Positions 46,323-56,291 of a stretch of DNA of 64,000 bases are shown here, in pieces. A program made the position numbers and the translations under genes. Every line of letters begins with the position of its first letter. Within the stretch, counting starts at the first letter, position 1. Under the pieces are notes generated by a model, which was given only the letters and a program-made list of their open reading frames with translations, was not told the DNA's origin and did not search any database. Origin of the DNA: Syncephalastrum monosporum B8922 (taxonomy: Eukaryota; Mucoromycota; Mucoromycetes; Mucorales; Syncephalastraceae); assembly GCA_000697355.1 (NCBI GenBank), contig JNEN01000887.1:1-64000 (forward strand), in the 5' to 3' direction.

Positions 46323-48437
46323 TTACTCGGCATTAGCCGTTGTGGTGGGTAATACTTTGGTATTGACCTTGCCCGCCTCTTCTTGTGCGCTTACGCGACG
46401 AGCGGCTTTCCGGCATTCGCTCTCGGTGTCGATGAGGTAAACAAGGGCCCATCCTTCACATATGCACTTGATGAAGCCTGCAATAACAACGCCCGACCAT
46501 ATGCCAACAAGGCCCCACCCATGATTGAAAGTAAGGTAAAAACCAAAAGGCATGCCGATCGCGTAGTAGGCCACCAGGTTGAAGATCGCGACAATGGATT
46601 GTTTGCCATACGCATTCAGTGCACCCGATAACATTGCGCCAAGACCCTTAAGAAAATATGCATACATGCATTTGAATAAGGCATAAGATGACTGGCGCTG
46701 AATCGCGTCAGCTGCTCCTTACCGTAACAATATGGGTCAGGCATGCAACTGGCATAAGTTCCTCTGCAGCAAGCGCCACCTCCACGTCCACTGTGAACTG
46801 CATCGAGATGGTGCGACGGAATATAAACATGAGGAGGGCATTCACCAGTACAACCACTATACCAAGGAACGTCGATGCGGTAGTACAGGCCCGGATATGC
46901 TGTGGCTGATGATTTCCTAGGTGGTGGCCTACTCGCACCGCCAGCGCCGCCGCCAATGCACTGATTACAAATTCGGCATATCAGCATGGATCATTCCATG
47001 TTAAAGAGGTAATTAATCTTACTACGGTATCATGAGCAGCATAGAGTTGACTGCTATAATGATAGATTGTCCAGCCAAGCTTGTTTGTCCCAATGTACCT
47101 GAAAGCCTAACCTTTAGCAAACAGATACCGGGTTCTTTCATTGTGATGTACCTGCAATGAGAGCGCACACCTCATACGCCCAATCGGTCGCTACACTTAG
47201 CATCCCTGGCACACCTGAAAATTCAAACTGACATATAAGAGACGTCCCTACTTCTAGCTATCCCAAAACTGACCTAGTCTGAGGAATTCTCCCCATCCGC
47301 GCCATGCTTGCCTGGACCACCCGCACCAATGATTTCGGACAAAGGGTGTACCAAATATAAGATAAAGCGTATACACGGATGAAATAAGAAACCCCATGGC
47401 AAGGAGATGATAAGAAGCACCCATTGTCCCCAGGTTGAGGTGGATCAAAAAGAAATAGTTGCTGAGGATACCCAGAGGCAAGAGGGTCAATAACATGTAC
47501 ATGGTCGTCTTCATGTTGCCTGAAAAATAAGCTTTAGCATATTTGGGCAGCAAAGGCTTTTTGTCTGTCTTACCCATACACTGCATGCATTTTCGGATTG
47601 TTGTGGCTGCGAACATGAGGAACACCACGGGAATCAAACTACGTGTGAATCGTTGCACCTGCTGTGCGAGATGAGCCTCTTGTCCAATACTCAAAAGGAT
47701 GGGTTCAGCAGATAGCCTACACATACAAGCATGAATGATCACAGGCGCAACGCAAAGCGTCTTCTTCTTTACCAAATGAGGGAGACAGGTATCGTGAAAA
47801 CGACCATGATAGCCAAGGCCCTCTGGAAAATGATGCCCAGTGTATGAGGATCACTTGCACCTGTGAATGCCTGTGCCGCCAGTGTGTCCACCGCTACATA
47901 TATAAACTGACTGGTTACAATGTATACACTCCAATAATGATGGGAGCGACAAGTGTCGTAATACAACATGTATACATACCGGTTAGTAAGCCATTACCGA
48001 CAGCAACACCCCCGACTGTGGTAAAAATACTGCTCAAACTTGCCACTGCCATAGCTGTACCAACGATATAATGTAAGAAATATATACAAAGCAGATCAGA
48101 AAATAGACATGTTAACTGCACCTTCAGATCCAATACGACCAAGAAACCAGACGTCGCTGAGTCTCATAGCTACCATGGTGGAGTACGTGATACACAGCGG
48201 CCATGCGCTTCTGACCACCGCCGAGGCCTCGGTGGCCATGAAAGTCTGCCACTGGTTTTGCCTCCATAGTCCTTGCATGTCGCTCGGATCCTGTGGTATC
48301 TTTTGAGTGGCAAGAAGATATTCGAGTTCGTCATCCTGGCACGTCAGTGTTTCCGCAAGTGAGCGGCTAGACGAAGACCGAATTCTTAGTACGCTCCGTC
48401 GGCGAAAGGCGTTGAACCAAAACGTGAATGCTGTCAT
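46323..48437 (-). CDS. MATE family efflux transporter, copy 2
   Basis: Second MATE transporter, a paralogue of the gene at 43499-45566. The start MTAFTFWFNAFRRRSVLRIR differs from its neighbour. The membrane core matches segment by segment: WPLCITYSTMVAMRLSDVWF, LGRIGSE, MAVASLSSIFTTVGGVAVGN, AFTGASDPHTLGIIFQRAL, SIGQEAHLAQQVQRFTRSLI, AALAVRVGHHLGNHQPQHI and FNHGWGLVGIWSGVVIAGFI. The tail is KVLPTTTANAE with stop at 46323. Intron positions appear largely shared with copy 1. No frame damage is seen, so both copies look functional. Divergent N-termini may alter targeting or regulation. Confidence 0.9.
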
Positions 48438-49759
48438 TATCGATGGATTGCGTCGCTCTTTCCTCTTTCTTCTTCTTTTTGGTCCAACTGTATAAAACAC
48501 AAAGGAAGAGCAAGGACGAACAGAAAGATGCGGTATGTCCCTTCTTCTCGGTGATTTTATATAAACTCCAAAAGCGATAGTCTAATGAAACAAACAAGTG
48601 TCGCGCCTGCTTGGTTCTCCGTGGTAGACCTGTTTACCCTGAATAACCAACCATTTTCTTTCTTGGCTGCCCGAGGCATATACACGCGATGATAGTCTGT
48701 AAACTAGACCGTATAGATGTTTTTGAGCTATCATGCGCCGGGTATGGCAAATATTTGTCGAGTGGCAAAAACAAAATTGAACACTTGCACAAAGCTGACA
48801 AGCGATCTGTAAAGGCACCCTGTCGGTGGTACGTATCGTGTACTTTGACAGCGATGGCGCCCGTGCAAAGTTCGCCTGTGGCTCCGCATTAGGTAGTATT
48901 AAAAACTGGAAGCAAAGCTTTACTGTCGGGGGTTTGCCTTCCTGACGGCCGTGCACGCATGCAACCTCCATCGCTCTGCTGTTACAGGGCCAGGTCAAAC
49001 ATCATGCCTTTTTTTTTTTCGTCTTTTAACGTTTTCTATGAGAAGCTAAGTAAAAGGAAGCAAGATGACGAGTTGGTTCCCTTTACACAGATACGATGGA
49101 AGATATGGCGATGGCGGGCCGAAGCCGCTAGACCACTGATTGTGCAACGTGATGAAGAGGGTTGTTACCCACGACTCTACGTCTGCCTTGGACGCTTGAC
49201 ACCGGCGAATAATTTACGCTGCCTCGACACACTACTTAGTTGCCTCAGGGCTGGTGCCTTAGTATCACTTTCTTATACCAGATGCATTGAATCGATACAT
49301 TGTTCGCCTTTCCGTACTATTTTTCCTTTTGCTGCCGGTTCCTTCAAGGGAAGAAAATAAAACTTGATTACTAATTGCTTGAAAAAACCCTTGGAATGCC
49401 TTGCGCACATACACACGCAGTCTGTAGGACTTCCTAAGAGTTTTGTTTGTTTGGTTATGGACCTAAATTGTTCCACATCTCTGCCAGCAATCGCATTAAG
49501 GTAAACACTCGTATTATCATTCCTCAGCTCTTATCTTTCTATATGTACAACGACGACCACGAACTGACTCATAATTTACATGCGTAGTCGAATCCATTCT
49601 GGAATCTGTAGATCAGTGAATATTTATGATGAGCAGAAATATATGAGTACCATATTGCGTGCATACATGTTTGTATATTTCTGCTTTTACAGATGTGCAT
49701 GGAACTGACCATTCCGCAGCACCACAAGTACTGTAATTTTAGAACGGCGTCTAGCGGGT
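48438..49759. other. Intergenic between MATE copy 2 and the INTS13-like gene
   Basis: No gene is recognised. A T-run lies at 49009-49019. Open frames in this stretch lack recognisable content. Confidence 0.45.
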
Positions 49760-52700
49760 TCATCCGCCTTCATTTTCGGGTAAGCAACCAGTGAATTCGC
49801 GTTGACCATAGTGCCAATGCCCCTTCATCTCATAGGCAGTTTTTTCTCCAAAATCATCCTGATAGGTCCCACGCCATGCCTGCCTTTCGCGCATCTTGTC
49901 AAGCCACATGAGACTGCCGGGCGGGCCCCACATCTGGCGGTCTTCGGCTGCTTTCTTTTTGCGTTCTTCCATCGTAGGTCTCTTGTATTCGAGATATGGT
50001 TTCAGTACTTCCATATACTCGGAGCCGTCATCTTCTCGCTTATTATCTGCGGCGGCTTCTTTGTCTGAGCCGATGCGTTGGCGCTTGTTGAAATTTGGAT
50101 TGACACTCGTCCTCGTGAAATTTGTCCCTTGTCCTCCTCCTCGGCGGCCGCGACCGCGCATCGACGGTACCGCATGCTGCGCGTCGGCGCGCTCGCGGTG
50201 GGACATATTTTGGTATCGATTCAACTGTATAAAAGCGTCTTCAACGTCATCTGCAGGTAAGGCTGCCGAGGCTGCTGCTGATTCGGCCGCATGATGGGCC
50301 TCTTCCGTACGTTTCAAATCGGCTGCTTCAGCAGCATTGATAGTATCGTGAATTTTTTTGCACACCTGAAGTAATGCATCAGCCATTATGTGACATCAAA
50401 ACTCTGTTTCTAACCTGTTTATGTGTTGTTGAATAATGCTTGAACTGGAGACCAACGAGGTAGATGGCTGTTAACAGTTTTGTGGCTAGCATACTAAACA
50501 TTGGATGAGCATATACAATGGAGAAAAAGGTAAGGCGCACCTGTCCCCCTGTTTCCTCATATTCATCAGGTCACTAACAAGCTAAATGTAATTAAATTAA
50601 GTTGGATGCTATGAGATCGCTGTTTACTACATACCTGCTCCACTTGACCAAAGGTTGTATCTATGGATCGAACGGTGGGGGCCATAAGACTTGTCTTGAG
50701 TTGGCACAATGAGCTTGACGGTGATTCCATGATATGCTAACACCGTCAACGACGTGATCAGCATTTGGAGAATTCAGCTCTATCAATACATACCTGTGGG
50801 TAGTCAAGACCAGTGCCAATAGGGTTTCCACTTTGCATCATGTCTGCAAGCTCCCGGATGGGAGAAGACGGGTTGGGCAAAAAGCGGTCGGTGCCTTGCG
50901 CTTCCAGCATACACTTGAGCCAACGGCTGGTTTTGTCTATACTTGCATCCGCGGAGAACTTTTGCGTATCCGGGACAAGACGGGAGGGATAGGGTACTTG
51001 AGCCATGCGACCGTCTGCCAAAAATGCGGCCACGTTGTCGTATGTGGACGCGTCGAGCACAGCCACGCATAGACGTTTCTCAAGGTCTTCGTTTCTCTGC
51101 CTGTTGGGCTTTGTGGATCCCTCCAATTTGATCGGAATGTCGTCCAAGGATGGCATATGCAGCTCTTCCTTCACTTCTTCTTTAACTTTGGGTTCTTCTT
51201 TAACTTGAGAGCTTTTCAGACATCTCATGATTCCTCTTCCTGATCGATTTGATCAGTATCATATCGCAGAACCCGATAGATCTTACCACCAATATTCATC
51301 AGAACATGTGTATACGACTCCGGGGACTGACTTCCTTGTGGTGCAGGTTTCTGTAGATAGGCAATGCTACCTGCAGATGACAGTTAGGAAGAGAATGCTC
51401 AAGGAAGAGCCGCTTGTGCTTACCTCCTTGTATCATGTCTAGAAAAACGACACAGGCTGCATCATGTGCCTATGAGAGTAAATAACCGAGTGAGTAAATA
51501 TCCGAGCTGCAAGATAAGCTCTGGAGTAGCTTACGTCGACTGGGGTCACTCGATGCGCGCATGGTCTGAAAGAAGTGTCCTCTAAGTCGACATATAAGCT
51601 TAAAGCTAGGTTACACTATAGTTTATCGCCATACCCACTGTCAGTCGCTTGCTGCGCTTAACATAGTTGACGTGCTTTTGTCGCCAAAGAGCGTACTCGG
51701 GATGGAGAAGTGGCACGTCGTCTTTGCTGTCGCGCGTGTCTACTTCATCATCGGCGCCATAGTAAACTGGGACGGTCTTGGCCACCTTTTCTGCACTGCC
51801 GCTGCGTACCTGTTGTATCAAATCAAGTGTCATCATTTTCCGTTCATGGTGTGTCTATCGAGCTGACTCACGTTCATGGGTATATTTTCGATACAAAGGA
51901 GATTGATGTTCAGATTGGACTGAGCCATATGAATCATGGCATCCTTGATCCGTGTGCAAGGTATGGAATGGACACGTACGTGAAGACTATCTGAGAGCGA
52001 TTCAGACAGAGTAGGGAGCAGCTCGTTCGTGTCCGATATCCGTAGCACATCGACAACTATATTATCCAGTCTGTGTGATCATTTAGAAATGAGAAAGAAG
52101 CCCCACCACGATTAGATTTGATACTGACTGTTTCATGGCTATCTTGCGATGAGCCTCCAGTGCAGCATAGCGCATATCGTTGATTTGGCCGCCGTGGGTG
52201 TCGCGATACCTACCATGGGGTGTGAATGCTCGGTATTGGATTGTATGAATTTCAATAGCTTACAGGAAGGTGTTCTCCTCGTCGGATTGAGTTTGCATGA
52301 GTAGGATGATTAAGTGAAGTTGATGCGTCCTTGGCGAAACACTCTCCATAGCTTTTACGAGAGCTGAGCTCACAGCATCGCTGTTTCCATTATTTGGCTC
52401 CCTCTGCCTTACGGAGGCCAGCCCTTGTTGGATCTAGGAGCATGCTTTAGAAGCAGAAGATTCCCTGGCGTTGATTGAGCATACATGCGGGAGGGCATTA
52501 TAACTGCCCGGTATTTTTCTAGGTTTCTTTTCGGCTACCGTTAATGCGACCTAGTGAAAAGTACAGCGCGGTCAGGTCATAGCGTGATGAGTAAGATCTC
52601 TTATAGTACCGATCCCGTCTCTTTGGGACAAAGTGAATATGCTAAGCGGCAATATTCGAGTGCCCCTTCGACCATGCTAGCCCATTTCGAATGGGGAGGT

Positions 52701-52853
52701 ATTTGTTCTTTTAAGCAATGAGAGGCCGATCAATAGAAGTAAAGTTACGCATGAAAACGTACGACTCGGGGCATTCTCAGGGTTATGATAGACAGGAGCA
52801 GGTTCGAACGCAAGTGGGTTCGCGTCGAGAATGACGGCACTGAAAATTGACAT
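49760..52853 (-). CDS. INTS13/Asunder-like protein (Integrator complex subunit homologue)
   Basis: Large multi-exon gene. The start MSIFSAVILDANPLAFEPAP at 52853, then SKWASMVEGALEYCRLAYSL, aligns with the von Willebrand A-like start of animal INTS13/Asunder (KIFSESHKTVFVVD, then a VESSMEYCRIMYDIFP-type helix). Further matches are a GLASVRQREPNNGNSDAV region, HLIILLMQT, INLLCIENIPMN and RVTPVDAHDAACVVFLDMIQ (animal YRISPVDVNSR...). FLADGRMAQVPYP matches the region before the helical C-terminus. The 57-nt intron 50737-50793 and further introns join these to LMNMRKQGDS, LQFKHYSTTHKQVCKKIHD and a Gly/Arg-rich linker. The final segment WGPPGSLMWLDKMRERQAW resembles the INTS13 tail that contacts the cleavage module. 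An alternative is two genes, with a second start at ATG 50730, but the gap would be only 27 nt. Nuclear; RNA polymerase II transcript processing is expected. Confidence 0.72.
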
Positions 52854-53515
52854 GGTGTGTAATAAAAAAAAAAAAGAAAGACACGAAGATTTGGCTGGTG
52901 CTGCCTTCCGCGCAGAAAATTGGATATACGTGCATGTCCAGATCAGCAGCCAGCGATAAAGATAGACACAGCATTCGCGGATAGATAACCAGCCTAAGCG
53001 ACAATTGCGTGACGATGCCAAATTTCTCAAGCAGAGCCCTGTTTATTTTCGAGAGGTCCAACATACGGCCATATAGGATAGCTCAAACTAACACTGATTC
53101 AATATGTAGATTTTTATCCACATCCTTCACTGATGACATTATAATAAAAATAAGTCTAAGCTATAGACTTGTCACGAGTCAGTGAAAGCACATGCCGAAG
53201 TGCGCCAAACACGACCTGATATACATACAATCATAGTGAGGCAGACAGGGTTGATCAACCTAGTTTCAATGCATGTAATATAAGATCACGTACAGCACAT
53301 GTACAGCGTACGCAATACAGATATTACAAGGCACTGAGATGACAAGGGGAAGGGTCCTTCCAAAAAAACACAAGAGGAGCATGCGTTTTCGAAGCGCTAT
53401 TGGTTGCTTCCGTTGAACGCGGAGTTCGCGCGCGTCTCATAAGTAATCCATCTTTTGGGTCCGTTCTTTTTTCCCGTCGCCTTGTCCTGTTCCCCACTTT
53501 CTCGTTTAGCCCCCC
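52854..53515. promoter_or_regulatory. Divergent promoter region, INTS13-like / TRAP-alpha
   Basis: No gene is recognised in this 660-bp gap between divergent start codons. A run of A (52864-52876) lies just upstream of the INTS13-like ATG. Confidence 0.5.
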
Positions 53516-54608
53516 ATGGCCAACACACGCTTTTGGACTGTCTTCCTGCTTATTGCCTCTGTTCTCTGCCTCTCGGGTAAGTGCATCAACGGCTGCAACT
53601 CGCCATCTGAACCCCATTTCTTCCTCTTGATGCAGTGTCGGCCCAAGAACCCGAGGTCTCGTCCGAGGACGTCGTCGCTGCCAATCTCGAGGTCACTGCA
53701 GAGTTCCCTGATAACCCCTTTGGCTGTAAGTGTTACTTTGACTTCTGTGGCTGGGCGGATATCCTCTGACAACACAATCTAGTGATTGTCAATGGCCAGC
53801 GCAACAAGGTTGTGTTGACGATTGCCAACAAGGAGAAGGCGGATTATTCGGTTTTGGCTGTTTCTGGCAAGGTCACTCACCCCGAGGATCCCTCCAAGAT
53901 TCTTCGCAACGTAAGTCTTCTGCCATCCAAGCATACTCTATATCGGGTGCTTATTTACTCATACTAATTGGCTATTGTCACAGTTGACCTCGCTTCGTTA
54001 TGATTTGACCATCCCTGCTGAGGGTACGGTCGATGTTCCCTATGTATTCTACTCGGAATTCACGCCTGGTGAGCTTGGCTTGACCGTTGCTCTTGACATG
54101 TTTGGTGGTGTAAGTCTTGGTGCCCATTCGAAATCGATCCATATGCTGAATGCAAATGTGTACACAGGAGAAACTCTTCCGTCTTACTGGCTACAGTGGC
54201 ATCGTCACCGTTACCGACCCCGAGTCTTCTTGGCTCGACCCTCAGCTGTAAGCGCCTTATGCCTCAAAGACAAGATAGGAGCTAGGGCTCATAATGAGTT
54301 TAGGATTTTCATGTACGTCATCCTCGCTGCTGCTGGTCTCGGCGTGGCTTACCTCATCCGCGCCGCCTTCTTCGATACGGGTGTGAAGACTAAGGTAAAG
54401 CTCATGATGCGATGGCAGCATGTACGCGTCAGTTAACATGGACGGAACTGTGTAGCCGAAGAAGACTGCCCAGGAAGCGGCTCCTCCCACTCACCGTGAT
54501 GCCAAGGGCAACATGGTCCTGGACCAGTCCTGGATCCCCGACCATCACCTTCAGAAGGGCAGCCCTACGCAGTCGCCCCGCGTCAAGAAGCGATCTACCC
54601 GCAAGTAA
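53516..54608 (+). CDS. Translocon-associated protein subunit alpha (TRAP-alpha/SSR1, Irc22-like)
   Basis: Type I ER membrane protein of the translocon-associated complex at the Sec61 channel. The start MANTRFWTVFLLIASVLCLS is a signal peptide. The first exon ends at 53576 and the next begins VSAQEPEVSSEDVVAANLEV. The lumenal Ig-like domain includes FPDNPFGLIVNGQRNKVVLT, KVTHPEDPSKILRNLTSLRY and DVPYVFYSEFTPGELGLTVA. The single transmembrane helix is FMYVILAAAGLGVAYLIRAA. A basic cytosolic tail ends PRVKKRSTRK. The acidic lumenal N-terminus is shorter than in mammals. Five or more short introns are present. Its role in assisting insertion of particular signal sequences is known for animals and only inferred here. 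Confidence 0.92.
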
Positions 54609-54883
54609 TTTAATTCATGTCTTTTTCTTTTCTCTCCCTCTATTTCTCCATACGTATATGTAGCATCTCATAACGCGTTGTTCTGTCTTACACGCACGCA
54701 CATACACATTCACTGTCCAAACAAAGCTGGAAGACATTCCCAAAAAAAGAAAGAAAGAGATACAGTACAAAGTGTCCATTTGCATGAGGCAGGGAAAAAA
54801 TTCCACTTGCGTCATGTGAGACATGGGGGAAAAGTGGGGGATGAAAAAGTCGCGGTGCATGACACATATGCGAATGTATCACT

Positions 54884-55297
54884 ATGTCTTTTCGTCCTCC
54901 CAGAACCCTCCCCATACTTTCGCTGTTCCACTCGCCAAAGATTCCTCAATCGCGGGCTGCTTTTGAGCTGCTCCAGCACAAGCAGCGACGGCCCGACGGC
55001 GACGACGCTTTCAGACTCGATGTCATTGACGAGCAAGAACCTCCTACCAAGGATCAGCTGCGCCAAATCGCAGAGTTTCTACCCGCGAAAGGCCAAGAAT
55101 CCCCATGGCGACGAATGATAAAACCAGAGACCCCCATTCAAGACGGCTCGGAGGTGGCCAAGCTGCTTCATGACCAGCCCAGTCTGCTCCAGCGCCCGCT
55201 CGTCGTTGACTGGTCGCTCGGCAGAGCTGCCATAGGCCAACCCAACCTCGATGATATAGAAAGTCTTATTAGCGAGCGCCTTCAGCAGAAAGATTGA
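54884..55297 (+). CDS. FMP46-like mitochondrial thioredoxin-fold protein (DUF1687)
   Basis: Single-exon protein of 137 residues. MSFRPPRTLPILSLFHSPKI opens a ferredoxin/ArsC-like thioredoxin fold. The end RPLVVDWSLGRAAIGQPNLD is the family signature (RPIVVDW-GRA). Between them, EPPTKDQLRQIAEFL corresponds to the conserved helix. Where redox-active members have Cys after the first strand (HSPxxPxC-type), this one reads HSPKIPQSRAAF, so no active-site Cys is visible. In yeast FMP46 localises to mitochondria; the biochemical role is unknown. The only 5' choice is ATG 54884. It lies downstream of TRAP-alpha on the same strand. Confidence 0.78.
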   Translation: MSFRPPRTLPILSLFHSPKIPQSRAAFELLQHKQRRPDGDDAFRLDVIDEQEPPTKDQLRQIAEFLPAKGQESPWRRMIKPETPIQDGSEVAKLLHDQPSLLQRPLVVDWSLGRAAIGQPNLDDIESLISERLQQKD

Positions 55298-55612
55298 AAA
55301 TAAAGCGGTTCATTCATGCACGCGTGTGCTCCCGTATGGAACGTACGAAGGCTATGCTGTATTCCTTGATACGTTATCCCTATAATGGCCCGAAGATTCT
55401 CACAGCGCAGCGCATGTGTTTCCAGCTGCAGAAACTAGTATAGTATCAAACAATCAAAGGTCATAAAAGCAGCAAAGCAAACGAATGATCATTTTATCGA
55501 TACGTGATGGGAAAGGAGGAAGGTTCTACTGTAGGCATGCAGAGCAGACTGATGATGAACGGCAGGATAATAGGCCAAGTTGAGGTCGTATCTTTTGGTT
55601 CCATCTCAACGC
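55298..55612. other. Short convergent intergenic region
   Basis: 3' ends of the FMP46-like and elongin C genes; nothing else is seen. Confidence 0.5.
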
Positions 55613-56031
55613 TCAACACTCGAGGAAGTCTGCGGTCATGAGCGTCTCAAGAATAAGTTCAGAATCGACCTTGAACTCGGGTATTTCCGTCACGGAGTTC
55701 TCGTACTGCCATTTGTAATATAAGTATCGGCACACCACGTCGAGGATAATTCCTCTGTAGTCACAATATTAATACACTTGATAGCTCCACTTTCTAGTAC
55801 CGTTGCCCTTACTTGATATCGCGAAACGGAATCTCCTTTGTAACCGACTCCTGGAATTGGGCTAATGTCATATAATTCAAGATGTGTCCATGATCAAACG
55901 CGATGGTTGTCTTTACCTGCGCCTTCAATCATATTCTTGATGGTTCCCGATTTTAGCGCGGCTTCACGATGAATTATAAACTCAAAGCCATCGGAGCTAA
56001 TCAGCTTAACATGCGTGGATTCCTCGGACAT
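55613..56031 (-). CDS. Elongin C
   Basis: Skp1/BTB-fold adaptor of elongin-cullin ubiquitin ligases and the elongin transcription complex. The exons are complement(55613..55754, 55813..55861, 55917..56031), giving 101 residues. The product starts [20 protein letters not shown], continues [18 protein letters not shown] and [17 protein letters not shown], then [20 protein letters not shown]. It ends [13 protein letters not shown], the hallmark elongin C C-terminus (LLMAANFLDC in animals). The middle exon uses the acceptor at 55862, not the nearer CAG, since only this keeps frame and homology. All elements of the fold are present. Confidence 0.95.
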
Positions 56032-56291
56032 GGTATATAGGACGTATTATAAACGAAGGAGGAGAACCGCTGAAAAGTTGAACAGGAAAGGAAAGTAAAA
56101 GGAAGACGTAAATTTGCCTCTGATTGGACGGTGCTTTTGCATGACACAATAAACAGTTGTCTTTTCTACACCTCTATGTCGATCAATCGATAAAAGAAAA
56201 GGTAGGAAGAACAAGCAGTACTGTCTATATAGGCTTAGACTTATAGTCTAGGGTAGCCGAGAGTGTAGTATTCAACATAAATCACAAATCT

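Noticed and set aside
49760..50386. Separate intronless gene of 208 codons
   Set aside because: Its first eight codons lie in an intron; the exon begins at VCKKIHD and continues the INTS13-like helical region.
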